In this document: positions 11,231 to 22,850 of the stretch, piece by piece | Layout of the letters: each line of letters opens with the position of its first letter | How positions within the stretch are numbered: the stretch's first letter is position 1 | DNA from: Xanthostigma xanthostigma | Lineage: Eukaryota > Arthropoda > Insecta > Raphidioptera > Raphidiidae | Length of the DNA: 64,000 nucleotides | Assembly (NCBI GenBank): GCA_963575645.1 | Contig: OY754465.1 | Span: 4,836,001 to 4,900,000, forward strand | Reading direction: 5' to 3' | Notes under the pieces: model-generated | Database searches by the model: none | The model's input: the letters and a program-made list of their open reading frames with translations, nothing else | Told to the model about the DNA's origin: nothing | Translations under genes and position numbers: made by a program

Positions 11231-12241
11231 AAAAGTACATATATGGGTTTATATATAGAATTCATGAAATAATAACTGGCGCACGCCACTGAAACCAACA
11301 GATACACAAAATATGATCCGTAGCAGGCGAAGTTGTAACACATTGTTCTTATGGATGGATGGCCGATTAGAGCTGTTCCTGTATACAGCCCGTTCCGTTA
11401 TGTGTTATGCCAGGATATAATAACCAAAACTGTTGGCAATAAAACATCGCACGAGAACAATTAAAGGAGCTTAATTGCTTCACATTGCACACTGATTAAT
11501 CGTACAGTTGTATTTCTGAATTATAGAATGATTTACCTACATTGCCGCCGCTTATGTGTGTATCTCTATCTCCCTGCGTCTACCGTTTAACACCAAATGC
11601 TGCTAACTTCAATACACTCATGCCTTTAACGAATTCTCTACGTTATATTTTTACAGCAGTATCGTAATTTTATTACTTGGGCGCCAGTTTTTTGAAAACA
11701 ATTTATTGCCGCGTGTGTTACTGACTGCGTAGCGACTAGCGGACTCGGCTGCTAAAACAAACGATATAGGAATTTAGGGACGTATTAAGAATCTGAAACC
11801 AACCCTGTTTGAGTTGTGTTTCGATAATTATTAAAGAAAAAAGATGTCAGCTCGTGGATACAGTTTTATTGCATTATATCATACTTTTATTCTATACTGA
11901 GTATAGGAATAAAATCGCAATCGAACTAAGGTAAAGGGTTCGGTTATTGACACTGAACCAGTTTATGACACTTTCAATTTCATTTCAAATTAAAAAAGAA
12001 AATTTATGTCGAATAGGTTAATACATTACTTTAAAATTTAAATACATTCACCCTGTACTTAATTAATGGCAATAACTAAAATAAAAATAATAATAACTCA
12101 ATAAAAAAATATTTAAGCCTCAAGTGACTGTGGAAGCCATTTTTTTGTTATACTCTAAACAATTTACGTAAGAGCCTTCGACTATTGGATCTAAGAACTA
12201 ATCATCATGTAAGTATAAAATATAATAAAAAATATATGGAT
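11231..12241. other. Unassigned sequence
   Basis: Apart from the inverted repeat fragment at 11875-11926, I see no gene or repeat here. Confidence 0.4.
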
Positions 12242-13155
12242 ATATACGAATATTTTAAGTAACTTTTTTATCAAAACTCAAAAATAAGAGTGAAACGGCC
12301 ATTCAAAGTTTATTTTTTTTTTAATTTTATTTAATTAAATCAAAAGCCCGGAAATGCATTGCCTATCAACATTTATAGTGACTGTATCAATATTAGACAT
12401 CTTTATTTCTATATAATAGAAAGCTTCGCTACGTATAAAGTGAAATAATAAAACAATTTAATTGGAACATCAATCTATCTATCTATCTATTTTATTAATT
12501 GCTAGCTATTTTAAAATATACATGGGCGTATTTGTGTGTATGTCGAGCACTCCGGCTGCGCCGTCGTGCTCGAAAAAAAATAGCGTAAAGTATTCGTGGA
12601 TAACTGGTCTTTAAAACACTTGCTCTATTTCGAGGGTTCACTCCGGCTGCGCCGTCGTGCTCGAAAAAAAAGCATTTGTTTTAAACGATATTCAGTTTTT
12701 TTACATCCTCGATCTAGATATATGGTTGTTAAGTTCGTTGCGCCATCTATTGAATATTCACTCAATTCTGGAGCTAACAGATAATAATTATGACTGTCAA
12801 GGAATAGACAAATAATTTGCAATAAAATAATATTGCGACTATAAATTGAAATGTAAGCTATCCTATCTTTCAAGTTGGGTCGAATTGCACACGGTGTGCA
12901 AATCAAATTTAAAATCGGTTCAGTAGTTTAGGAGTTCATCGAGGACAAACGCGGACAAACAACGTGACACGTAATTTTTATATATAAAGATTATAATGAC
13001 TTGATTTCCGATCCATGCTATGATTCTTTCGCATGTGTTAACCGGGCTTTTGAATTAATTAAATAAAATTTAAAAAATTAATTAAAATTTGAACGGCTGT
13101 TTCTCTCTTATTTTTGAGTTTTCATAAAAAAGTTACTTAAAATATTCGTTCGTCT
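12242..13155. repeat. Inverted repeat enclosing a Helitron-like piece
   Basis: About 115-bp arms at 12242-12356 and 13037-13155 mirror each other (ACTCAAAAATAAGAG, AAAGCCCGG and neighbouring poly-A/T). Inside, 12690-12991 on the minus strand starts AATCTTTATATATAAAAATT and contains AACTCCTAAACTACTGAACC, typical of the 5' region of the Helitron families here. A 35-bp segment containing CTCCGGCTGCGCCGTCGTGC is duplicated at about 12549 and 12640. Confidence 0.55.
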
Positions 13156-13197
13156 ATTTGATTTCTACACGCTGTTAAAAAAGAAGAATCAACTTAA

Positions 13198-13639
13198 CCA
13201 CTTAATGCTTTTGAACGAACACTGCTCGCGCGCGGCGCGTGTATCGCAACGCGACAACCCGAGCAGTGCTCGCCAGTTTCGACTTGTTAGAGTTTTATGC
13301 GATAAACAAACGAACGGTGCTCGCCAGTTGCTACTTGACGGGCTAGAGACACTACGCATATCGTTTCCTCTGTTTTACCTTATTGAAAAACATTATAAAA
13401 TATTTTGTAAGTATTATATTTACAAAATTAATAAAAAAAAATGCATTTTTTACGAACTTATAGTGATTTATATCTATTTTTATTCATTTTGTTTCTACAT
13501 TTTTATCACTTTTGTGTTTTATTTCGAACTTTTTTTGAGCTACACAGTTTTTAAATCATGTAAACTGTATAAACAAAAAATAAAATAACCTGCAGTTTTT
13601 ATTTCAATTTTTGATAAAAAAAACCCGAGCATTAAGTGG
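13198..13639. mobile_element. TTAA-flanked piggyBac-like MITE, 442 bp
   Basis: Flanked by TTAA at 13194-13197 and 13640-13643, with ends CCACTTAATGCT and AGCATTAAGTGG. A TTAA duplication with a terminus starting CC suggests piggyBac. Inside, GCTCGCCAGTTTCGACTTG and GCTCGCCAGTTGCTACTTG form an internal repeat. The long open frame inside is T-rich and low-complexity and does not look like protein. Confidence 0.75.
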
Positions 13640-13674
13640 TTAATACTAATCATCCTAGCGCACATGTTTTTTTT

Positions 13675-14380
13675 TGACGTGATAACGTCTTATAAATTGA
13701 TGAATCACCAATATTATAAATTGATAAAACACCGGCTGCATGTACGAAAAAGTGTAACGTAACGTTCCTAACGTTCGTAACGCGTAACGCATAACGCATA
13801 ACGCGTAACGTTCCGCCTGACCCTGTGCGTGCTTTTTGCTAATTTCTCGCTCAATTTAAATCAGATCGGTTTGAAACCAGTCTTAAACGAAAGAGGAGAA
13901 CATTTTACATAGATTTCGTATAACAGAATTTGCCTATACAGTTTTTTTATACAAATTTATATAGAAAAATATTTTATACAAATTTATATAGAAAAATAGC
14001 TGTATAAATGCAATGTTGTCTAATGCATGGCGCGACGCGGTCGGTTGTCTTTGTTTGCCGTACATGGAAATTAGAAGCAAACGTATGTCTTGTCTTAACA
14101 TGAAAACGGCTGCATTTCTAATGTTTAATTCAATTTTTTGACATTAGTATTTTGTGAAATGCAACGCCTTCTAAGTTAAGTATTGGAATAACTAATTATT
14201 ATTAGAACATAATACTTTGACAGTTGCAAACGTCACTTTTGATATTTCTTATCATTCCGACACCAAGGATAAGCGGATTGAAACCAAATTTTGGGAAGTT
14301 TAGGTTATGTATTACGGAATACGTTATCACGTAAAACTATCGTCCGTAAACCGACTTTACAGACAACCAATTTTTTTTTG
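13675..14380 (+). repeat. Recurrent repeat (GACGTGATAACGTCTTA family), copy 1
   Basis: Shares its left end (TTTTTTTGACGTGATAACG .. CCTGACCCTGTGCGTGCTT) and right end (TTTAGGTTATGTATTACGG .. TACAGACAACCAATTTTTT) with copies at 39088 and 62047, but the centre differs. Part of that centre (about 14010-14235) recurs inverted at 55960-56180. Within the left block a run of TAACGC-like units (13757-13809) is expanded compared with the other copies. Class unknown. Confidence 0.7.
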
Positions 14381-14824
14381 TATAAAATCTTAAAAATTTT
14401 AAGCTATCGCAATCTGTTTCTATTTAAGTGGCCAGTTCGTCGGTTAATTCTATGCGTGTTAAGCTTGACCGAATTGTTCAAATAGTTCGGACAATTAATG
14501 CTTTGATAAACGTGTCGTAATTAATACAATGTTTGTTAGTCTTAACGCGTTGCAAAATTATGATATTAAATAAAAGCAAACATAAAAATAATTGAGTTTT
14601 CATAGTGTGTACGCACGTAGGGTATATTATAATGAACACATATACAGTAACCATACCTATTCACATGCTAATGTACAGGGCAATCACAATAGATTGAATA
14701 TTTTCACCGCGCTTCGCTATGATTCTTAAGATCACCATTGGCCGGATACAGAGTATAGAGTGGGGACAAGTGAATCGATCGCAGCGCCAACTGTAGACTA
14801 AATGAGCAATAAATCATGTGACGG
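14381..14824. other. Unassigned sequence
   Basis: No gene or recognised repeat. Confidence 0.4.
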
Positions 14825-14832
14825 TTATAGAG

Positions 14833-15103
14833 CAGGCCTGGGCAAATGGCGGCCCGCAGTAGAATTTTGTCCGGCCCGCGAAGCATTTTATAAAATGATT
14901 ATTAAGAGCGAAAATAGTTTGCCAATATAATTTGGCGCAAAAAAATTTTAGAAAAATAGTAAATAGCAAGGGCCACAACAGACGAAAAAAGAACTTTTTG
15001 TTGCGGAAATGAAAGGCCCTTTTTTTGCTCCTCAAATTTTTGACCCACGGTCAAATTTTCATCAGCAATGTGGCCCGACGATCAAAAGATTTGCCCGCCC
15101 CTT
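14833..15103. mobile_element. Non-autonomous hAT-like element, 271 bp
   Basis: Perfect 8-bp duplication TTATAGAG at 14825-14832 and 15104-15111. The left end CAGGCCTGGGCAAATGGCGG and the right end, reversed AAGGGGCGGGCAAATC, share GGGC-AAAT. Internal CGGCCCGC motifs near both ends. No coding capacity. Confidence 0.88.
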
Positions 15104-15169
15104 TTATAGAGTATGATTACACGTGACCGTCAGATGTCGTTTTGTCGCGCTCCCTGTCATATCGTTTAT

Positions 15170-16700
15170 TAGAAGTTATTTGCGTTTATAGTTTTCAGAA
15201 AATCATATTAAACCTTTGAATGGCCGTAGTTTCCAAACTAAAAGAGATATAGACGTTTGCTTACGCTTATTGAATTCAGCGTATTTTTTTCTGTAAGTAT
15301 TCTCAATTTCAAGAGAGTATCTTAAAGAATTTGATTTTTACAATTTTTCAAGGCATACCCCTTAAAAAATGCGATTTTTGACGAAAACCGAAATATTTCG
15401 CAAAATCATCATGCTTGTAGAAAAAACCACGCTGAATCCAATGAGCACAAACAAACGTCTGTATGTCTTTTGGTTTAGAAGTTATTTGCGTTTATAGTTT
15501 TCAGAAAATCATATTAAACCTTCGAATGGCCGTAGTTTCCAAACTATAAAATATAGTTTAAAAAAAACTAAAAAACACGCTTTATATCGAACTAAAAAGT
15601 AAAAAATAATTTTTTTAAAATAAGCTTAAAAAGCGTTGGGCGCTTTGTTCCACATTTTCGTACATCGAGCGCCCAACGCTTTTTAAGCTTATTTTAAAAA
15701 AATTATTTTTTACTTTTTAGTTCGATATAAAGCGTGTTTTTTAGTTTTTTTTAAACTATATTTTATTTTTCACTTTTTAGTTTGAGGATCTATAAAAGAA
15801 TTTATTAATCCTGGGGGTCCTAATAAGGATAATGGGAAACTGTTATCAAATTATTGCATTGTCATCGGTCCTTGATACGTATGCAAAGTTTCAAATTAAT
15901 CAGACTTCGGGAAATTGGTGAAAATAAAGCGTTTACTACAGAGGATCTATAAAAGAATTTATTAATCCTGGGGGTCCTAATAAGGATAATGGGAAACTGT
16001 TATCAAATTATTGCATTGTCATCGGTCCTTGATACGTATGCAAAGTTTCAAATTAATCAGACTTCGGGAAATTGGTGAAAATTATGCTCAAAGATTCCGT
16101 TACATGCATACATACATACATAATACATACATACATACATACATAGTTAGTTACAACCCAAACTAATATAAAGCGTTTAAAAAGAGATATACAGATGTTT
16201 GCTTACGCTCATTGAATGCAGCGTATATTTTTTGTAAGAATCCTTAATTTCAAAAGTATATTAAAGAATTCGATTTTTGCAATTTTTTCAAGGCATACCC
16301 CTTCAAAAAAATGCGATTTTTGACGAAACCGAAATCTTTCGGAACTTTGGCAAAATCATCATGCTGATAGAAAAAAACACGCTGAATCCAATGAGCACAA
16401 ACAAACGTCTGTAAGTCTTTTGGTTTAGAAGTTATTTACGTTTATAGTTTTCAGAAAATCATATTAAACCTTCGAATGGCCGTAGTTTCCGAACTAAAAG
16501 AGCTACAGATGTTTGCTTACGCTTATTGAATTTAGCGTATTTTTTTCTGAAAGCATTCTCAATTTCATTTGTATATTAAAGAATTCGATTTTTGCAATTT
16601 TTTTCAAGGCTTACCCCTTTAAAAAAATGAAATATTTGACGAAAACCGAAATCTTTCGGAACTTTGGCTTATAGAAAAAAACTCGCTGAATCCAACGAGC
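15170..16700. repeat. About 320-bp repeat units, interrupted
   Basis: A unit running from CTAAAAGAGATATAGACG through TTTGCTTACGCTTATTGAAT, TTCAAGGCATACCCC, GACGAAAACCGAAAT, GCTGAATCCAATGAGCAC and GAATGGCCGTAGTTTCC is present at about 15238-15545 and 16170-16497, then partly at 16495-16690. Between the first two lie a fold-back (15545-15765) and a direct duplication of about 143 bp (15784-15926 and 15941-16083, nearly identical), followed by a CATACATA microsatellite (16104-16144). Confidence 0.8.
15545..15765. repeat. Fold-back with a conserved 47-bp hairpin core
   Basis: Long arms (TTTAAAAAAAACTAAAAAAC, CGCTTTATATCGAACTAAAA, AATAAGCTTAAAAA) mirror each other around 15633-15679. That core reads GCGTTGGGCGCTTTGTTCC..CGAGCGCCCAACGC. 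The same core, reversed and with GGGG for TGGG, sits at the centre of a different palindrome at 43103-43149. Confidence 0.85.
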
Positions 16701-16889
16701 ACCAGTTTTGTCGTAAAATGTCGTGTGTCGTCCAAAAAAAGTTTAGAACTAAAAAAAAAGTATTTAACCATCCCCCCTCTCCCTTTACTGGTAACGCCAC
16801 TGACTTAGTAGCCCACGAGCTAGTACTAAAAAAAATAATTAACTAAATTTGACCCATTTCTCAAAAAAGTTCGCCATCACTGGTATAGA

Positions 16890-17071
16890 ATGTATTGTGT
16901 ACAAAAAAAATTGGTTTTTCATTATTTGTTGTTATAGCGGCAATAGAAATACACACTCTGTACCTACTACGGTTCATGAGATACAGCCCGCCGACAGACA
17001 GACGGACGGACGGACAGCGGAGGCTTACTGTTGGACACCCTTCGGGTACGGAACTTTAACAAAAGGCTCTC
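16890..17071 (+). repeat. Retroelement-like 3' end with GACGGACGG run
   Basis: CAGACAGACGGACGGACGGA, then CTTCGGGTACGGAAC. The pattern resembles the common insect repeat end ..GGACGGACAGCGGAG..GGGTACGGAACCCTAA. Cut off by the hAT insertion at 17072. A reverse-oriented trace, TAGGGTTCCGTACC, is at 17780-17793. Confidence 0.45.
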
Positions 17072-17079
17072 TACACAGA

Positions 17080-17380
17080 AGAGCTGTAACAAACCGTATG
17101 TCATCGTTACTGAGTAACGGGTACATCGTCTGACTCGAAGTAACGAATCGTTACTTACAAATTCATTTCGTTACTCGCATCTTTCGCATCCATGTCAGTT
17201 CGACTCGTTTGATGCGGTTATACGTTATACGAACGAAGTCATACCGTATCACGTAGGTATGCGACGCGCCTCGTTGGGAAAAGTAACGAGTAACGTAACG
17301 ATACGAAAGTAACAGGTACTGGTTCTTTAAGTAACGAATACATACGGGTACACAATTTCTCGTTACTTTTACAGCTCTAT
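17080..17380. mobile_element. Non-autonomous hAT-like element, 301 bp
   Basis: Perfect 8-bp duplication TACACAGA at 17072-17079 and 17381-17388. The ends AGAGCTGTAAC and GTTACTTTTACAGCTCTAT are inverted. The body is built of many GTAACGAA/TTCGTTAC motifs in both orientations. A truncated relative lies at 33746-33900 with the same left end. Confidence 0.88.
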
Positions 17381-17388
17381 TACACAGA

Positions 17389-17904
17389 GTTCTTTAGCGA
17401 TGGTCTTGTACGTTACAGAGACAGTATATAAATGTGCGGGATATGAACATATGTAGGTACACAAATATAGTATGCAATAATATCATTGCGTCAATTGGTG
17501 CGGTGGGACTGCAATGATTGGGGCGAGTGCCCCCACTGACAGGCCACGATAATGACGACTAATGACACACTGTGGCCGCGCTCTGTAATCGAAATAGGCC
17601 CCGGATTTGGCATTTGATCCACCAGCCTCATATATAAAGCAGCCGTGTTACTATAACTGCTGATCACTGATCAGGTATGCATATGTCCTGGCGCTGTTGA
17701 AGTGCTTTCGCTATTAATGTGTGATTTATATTTTATAATTATTATGTTTAATTGTTGATAATAACATCGTCGTTGTTGTTAGGGTTCCGTACCTTCAAAG
17801 TAAAAAACGAAACCCTTACAGGATCACTCGACAACATTCGCGATAATATATTATAGCATGTGTTCACACAGAAGGTTCATTCTAAATATTACGTCTTATG
17901 CCGA
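17389..17904. other. Unassigned sequence
   Basis: Apart from the short TAGGGTTCCGTACC trace at 17780, no gene or repeat recognised. Confidence 0.4.
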
Positions 17905-18415
17905 CACTTCACATGGCTATTTGTATTTGTGTATTTGTCATATTTGGCAAACAATTACCATGTGTGGGGGGTCTATTTGTCAAAGTGTTGGCCTTATTTG
18001 CCTATTTGACAAATAAGACCAATACCAAATACGCGTTGCCGTGCGCTTGTCGGTTTTTCGAAGCACATCAAAGGAGTCAAATAGACAAATAAACCGTCCA
18101 CACAATGGCTATATTCAGACGCGCACGCGCCGCGAACCTGTACGGACGTGCAGTATTTTTGTGTCTGTGCTGTGAGCGAGAACTGGAACAATTACTATTG
18201 AAAATGAATTGGGACAATGAAACAGTGCTAAAATTTCTGGAATTTTGAACCTTGCGTTCTGCTGCCAAATGTTTGTGTGTTTGCTATTTGACTGCAGCCA
18301 TAACATGTGGATGGTCGTATTTGCCTCTATTTGCATGGTTGTCTTGAACGTCATATATTTTGCCAAATACAACAAACACCCAATAGCGAACACAAATAGC
18401 CATGTGAAGTGCCAC
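17905..18415 (+). mobile_element. TIR element, possibly Harbinger-like MITE
   Basis: Inverted ends of about 20 bp: CACTTCACATGGCTATTTGT at the left and its complement at 18392-18411. The sequence between is not a palindrome, although TATTTG/CAAATA words recur throughout. TTA occurs near both outer ends, compatible with a 3-bp Harbinger duplication but not proven. The possible MADF start at 18204 supports a PIF/Harbinger origin. Confidence 0.6.
18204..18248 (+). pseudogene. Possible start of a MADF-domain transposon protein
   Basis: The frame reads MNWDNETVLKFLEF then stop. This resembles the opening of insect MADF-domain proteins, which in PIF/Harbinger elements are the second gene beside the transposase and usually start with an acidic W-N-E..L.FL motif. 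Only 14 codons survive before a stop and the element's right inverted repeat, so this is at most a deletion remnant. The similarity is from memory and too short to be sure. The frame is open upstream to an ATG at 18105. Confidence 0.3.
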
Positions 18416-18892
18416 CTTTACATCCAAACTTTACCTCTTTATTAGTATATTATTAGTCTAGAAGAAATAGAAATATCTATCAGTTTATTACCTACACAAA
18501 ATTATTTAAAAAATAATATAGGTATACGTAAAGAGAGAAAGAATACAGTTTTACGTGTAAAGCGGCCCATAGACGCTCAATATTATTGTGCAATGTGAGT
18601 TGCACATTATTTTGACGGCGGCCGCTAGACGGTCAATATTATTGTACAATATTTTGGTTTGTGCAAAAAACTGAACTGTATGGAGGCGATATTGAAGGTT
18701 GTGCAATATCTTGCTCAATTGCGAACACAGACGGTACAGCCACATTGTGCAAACAGTCCCCACCAGAACGTCAGTCATCATGTTGTCACGATTACTATAG
18801 TCTTTGGACTTCACACCCCACAGCTTTCTGTCCTGATTAAGATGCCAAGCAATTGCATTGGCTCATTTTTAACACTCTTCTATTAAGGACGT
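18416..18892. other. Unassigned; short repeats of CAATATTATTGT
   Basis: Two blocks containing AGACG-TCAATATTATTGT-CAAT lie at about 18570 and 18630, with a reversed relative near 18700. Possibly a degraded MITE. No gene. Confidence 0.4.
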
Positions 18893-19753
18893 AGTCCTAT
18901 GTTCAGGCTCGTTTTCAACCCTTATTTCAGAATTTTTTTAATATCAAAATAATGTACGATGTTTTCAATTTTGTTACATGTTTTTACTGACATCGTAAAC
19001 TAAGACAAAACATTTTTTTTTGCTTAATTTTACGCCATTTTATAATTGTTTTTGTATCCTAAAGTAGACAACTTTAAGTGGAGGTAGGTGGGTAGCGCGG
19101 GTGATAACGTCACTTGGAGTCAACTGAATTATAAAAATTAAATTGGTTATTGTTTCGTAGGCTTGTGGCTTTATCCCGTACTAGAAATAAACATTTTTAT
19201 TGATAAATAACAAAATGGCGGGTTTTAGAAAAAACACAACGAGAAAATCGTGATTTTTTCGTTGAAAATCGGTTAAAAAAATAGAAATAATTTTTATAAT
19301 TAAGTAATTCTAGTACCGGACGGAGCTATTGTTGTGTAGAATACCCTGTGCAAAACTGAAAGCAATCGGTTGTATACAATTGTTTCAATCACCCGCGCCA
19401 CTTAGAAAAACGTAGTTTTGAGAAAAACGCGTTTAAAGTTTTAATTTAAGATTTCTTACAAAAAAATAAAAATGAATATTTACACTAATCAGCTATGCCT
19501 GGTGTATAGTAAACCTTCCGTTTCTTCAAAGGCATCGTTTTCTGTTAATTTGTTTGCTCTACTCTGCGAGAGTATAAGGGTAACATAACACCGTAAGATC
19601 GTTGCTGCTCTCGACTATATGCTATAGCTTTGTAAATATTTAATATTTCGGTCTAAAATTTTTGCAGTATTTTCTCAATATATTATACTTACTAAAAATG
19701 TAAAAAAAATAAATTCGTTTTTTCAAAACCCGAACACCAGACTACGTCCTTAA
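18893..19753. mobile_element. TIR element with TTAA ends, 861 bp
   Basis: The ends TTAAGGACGTAGTC and GACTACGTCCTTAA are inverted, and similarity continues inward (GTTCAGGCTCGTTTTCAACC against GTTCGGGTTTTGAAA). Inner blocks GCGGGTGATAACG and ATCACCCGCGCCAC are also inverted. TTAA could be the target duplication (piggyBac-like) or part of the inverted repeat. No transposase frame. Confidence 0.65.
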
Positions 19754-20109
19754 AGGATTTAAAGGATAATAATGGATTAATTCTTAAAAATTATGTGCTA
19801 AGCTATGTGGGCATTTCACTAAAGTGTTGCGATTTACTAGCACCGCGATTTAGCCCGGTGCCTACGGTTACGTCATAAACAGTAAAGTCATCATCATAGC
19901 AAGTCTGTGTGTTATGCGATTACGTAACTACAATGTAGTGGTCATAATACATAATATAACCCGTTGTTGTTATTATTATTGCTGTGGTTTTGTTCATCCC
20001 ACATCAGTTCTACAGTACGCGCAGGACCGAGTCTAGGGAGTAACGTGTTAAAGAAAACTATCAAAAAAAGAAGACTGGAGAATAGAGTAGCGGCAATTTT
20101 ACATTTAAA
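19754..20109. other. Unassigned sequence
   Basis: No gene or recognised repeat. Confidence 0.4.
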
Positions 20110-21386
20110 CTAGCGGCTTGGCCCGGTTTTACGCGGCTGCAAAAGGTATTTCGTTTGCGGCCCGGCATCTGAACTAATAGCTTCGAGCAAATTCTACCAG
20201 ATTTGCTTCTTAACTAATAGTTTTGAGCAAATTCTACCAGATTTGTTTCTAAACTAATAGCTTTGAGCATATTTGCCAGATTTGCTTCTGAACTAATAAT
20301 TTTGAGCAAAATCTACCAGATTTGCTTCTGAACCAATAGCTTTAAGCAAATTCTAGCAGATTTGCTTCTGAACTAATAGTTTTGAGCATATTCAACCAGA
20401 TTTTCTTCTGAACTAATAGCTTTGAGCAAATTCTATCAGATATGCTTCTGAGCTAATAGCTTTGAGCAAATTCTACCAGATTTGTTTCTAAACTAATAGC
20501 TTTGAGCATATTTGCCAGATTTGCTTCTGAACTAATAATTTTGAGCAAAATCTACCAGATTTGCTTCTGAACCAATAGCTTTAAGCAAATTCTAGCAGAT
20601 TTGCTTCTGAACTAATAGTTTTGAGCATATTCAACCAGATTTTCTTCTGAACTAATAGCTTTGAGCAAATTCTATCAGATATGCTTCTGAGCTAATAGCT
20701 TTGAGCAAATTCTACCAGATTTGTTTCTAAACTAATAGCTTTGAGCATATTTGCCAGATTTGCTTCTGAACTAATAATTTTGAGCAAAATCTACCAGATT
20801 TGCTTCTGAACCAATAGCTTTAAGCAAATTCTAGCAGATTTGCTTCTGAACTAATAGTTTTGAGCATATTCAACCAGATTTTCTTCTGAACTAATAGCTT
20901 TGAGCAAATTCTATCAGATATGCTTCTGAGCTAATAGCTTTGAGCAAATTCTACCAGATTTGTTTCTAAACTAATAGCTTTGAGCATATTTGCCAGATTT
21001 GCTTCTGAACTAATAATTTTGAGCAAAATCTACCAGATTTGCTTCTGAACTAATAGCTTTGAACAAAATCTACCAGATTTGCTTCTGAACTAATAGCTTT
21101 GAGCAATTTCTATCAGAGATTGCTACTCGGTAATAAAACAGTTTTTTGTTTGCTTCTGAACTAATAGCTTCAAACAAATTCTAACAGATGTCGTTGCATG
21201 TTACTAAAACAGTTTTTTTCACAAAACGCCATAAATTTGTACAACATATTTAATAAAAATAATTTATCTTATAGTCTAAGTTGGACCGAGCAAAACATAT
21301 TTACAAAATTTCATTAAAATCGGTGCAGTGATTTTGGGGATTAAGCGCAGACAAAATTTATGATACGAGAATTTTATACATAAAGA
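20110..21386 (-). mobile_element. Helitron-like element carrying a minisatellite
   Basis: On the minus strand it starts A|TCTTTATGTATAAAATTCTC at 21386 and ends ACCGGGCCAAGCCGCTAG|T at 20110, with A and T flanks as expected for Helitrons. The end resembles the other family here (..AAACCGGGCGGGACCGCTAG). Its inner 80% is the tandem array at 20157-21200. There is no Rep/helicase frame, so it is non-autonomous. The start region (ACTGCACCGATTTTAATGAA) resembles the Helitron start near 58080. Confidence 0.8.
20157..21200 (-). repeat. 40-bp minisatellite with 239-bp higher-order repeat
   Basis: About 26 copies of a 39-40-bp monomer (plus-strand CTTCTGAACTAATAGCTTTG then AGCAAATTCTACCAGATTTG). Six distinguishable monomers form a higher-order unit of exactly 239 bp: the marker ATTTGTTTCTAAACTAATAG starts at 20241, 20480, 20719 and 20958. 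Successive higher-order copies look identical by eye, whereas monomers within a unit differ. The right end decays into single diverged monomers up to 21200. Monomers are contiguous with no unique spacers, so it is not a CRISPR array. Confidence 0.95.
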
Positions 21387-22456
21387 TTTTTAAAAATGGT
21401 GCCAAGGCTATAAAAATAGTGAAATTTTGGTGCGGATCCCTAGGTCCGGTCATACGACTGATGCTAATAGTGTATATATAAGCTTTTGGACTTTTAGAAT
21501 TTTGATACCAATATTTAAAGCATTTACTGACTTTCAATTGAATGAATTTCGTTTATGCAGATCTTCATTTTTTTCCATTAATCGGCTTGAAAATATTAAA
21601 CTTTTTGATAGGATAATTATTGTAAAATGGCTCGTTTTATTGAGATGACTAGTTTACAGTAATTATTATGCATCGATACTGTCCTGCACATGGAATTATG
21701 CTTGTCAGACAATTATATATAAACAATAATCTAAATTCTAATTCGTGCAAAGGGTATCCAGTTAGTAGTTCAAGTGGAAATTAATTTATTAATCATACAT
21801 TAGGCTTGAAAAGAGTATTTTGTGTACATTAACACAATCCCAAAGGAAATATAGCATTTTCCATGTAACTGTAATGTTTTTGAAGTAAAACTCTTTTTGG
21901 CACGATAGAGTAAAATTGATTCATGCGATTGAAAATCTAACAAACGTATCGCAATGTACGTATAGCATATATTATAAAAATCGGCTGTAGAACATTATCT
22001 AAAAAGGGCGGCGAGGAAGAACGGTTGCATCGTAACCTAAAGGCCTAAGATACGATCCCGGTCGTGCGTCGGTGCTAATATTTTTTTGTATTTTTTTTAG
22101 AATTTTACCAGTTGTCTTTCTGTAGTGTGTAGTGTAAAATACACAGTATCTGTTATTAAGATAAATAGTTTGTAAACAGATACTCATCAGCGTATATTTT
22201 TTTACGAGCATCACCCTTTATTATCACTTTCGTCTTTTACCTAAAACTTTGATTTTCTCTCTAATGAGTTTAAATTTGACTCAAATTTTTACGCACTTGA
22301 TGTACTATTATCATATTGTTGTTGCCCCACAACAGTCTGTGTATCATTGTTAGAATGACGAGCCGATTGTTGTTGGACAACAATCTGAGTGTCATTGTTC
22401 GAATTGTTGTCTTACGAAATCCTTTGTCGTCGCAACGGGGAGCGTGTAGCAATATA
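21387..22456. other. Unassigned sequence
   Basis: No gene, tRNA or repeat I can assign. AACAATCTG/TTGTTG motifs near 22320-22410 form an imperfect internal inverted pattern. Confidence 0.4.
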
Positions 22457-22850
22457 CTTTCATTCTATACTGAGCATAGGAATAAAACCGCAATCGAACC
22501 ATTAGGGTGCAAACATATACGTCTGTCTATTTTTAAGTCGTAAGCACTGGCGTATTCAGAAGGGCAAAACAAGCACGGGGGACCCGGCTTAAGAAATTTC
22601 TTATTTGTCCCCTCCTAGGCCAAAAGCTGGGTACACCCATGTTAACTTCATAGAAAAAGACAAAGTTTTTGAAACAGAGATACTTTATTCAGATTGGATG
22701 CAAGTACATCAACAAATCCTTGCATCGGAGAAATCAGGGAATTACATCGAAAAAAGAGACACAGATATATTTTCGATACGCTTTGTTGCCTTCACTCACC
22801 GCACATTGAGTAGATAGGCAATGATTCATTAAATATTATGATTGACTACA
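22457..22850 (+). repeat. Unclassified mobile repeat (GGCGTACCCAGC family), inverted copy
   Basis: Nearly the reverse complement of 43332-43716 over its full length, from ATACTTTCATTCTATACTGA to TGAGTAGATAGGCAATGATT. An open frame at 22605-22817 is not preserved in the other copy, so I do not call it coding. Confidence 0.75.

Noticed and set aside
13205-13588. 127-codon open frame
   Set aside because: Composition is Phe/Tyr/Ile/Lys-rich from AT-rich DNA, no domain, and the frame lies wholly inside a TTAA-flanked MITE.
20157-21200. CRISPR-like array
   Set aside because: Repeats are contiguous 39-40-bp monomers with no unique spacers, in a eukaryotic context, and lie between Helitron ends. 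It is a minisatellite.
22605-22817. 70-codon frame inside an unclassified repeat
   Set aside because: The sister copy at 43332-43716 has stops and indels in that frame, so there is no sign of coding constraint.
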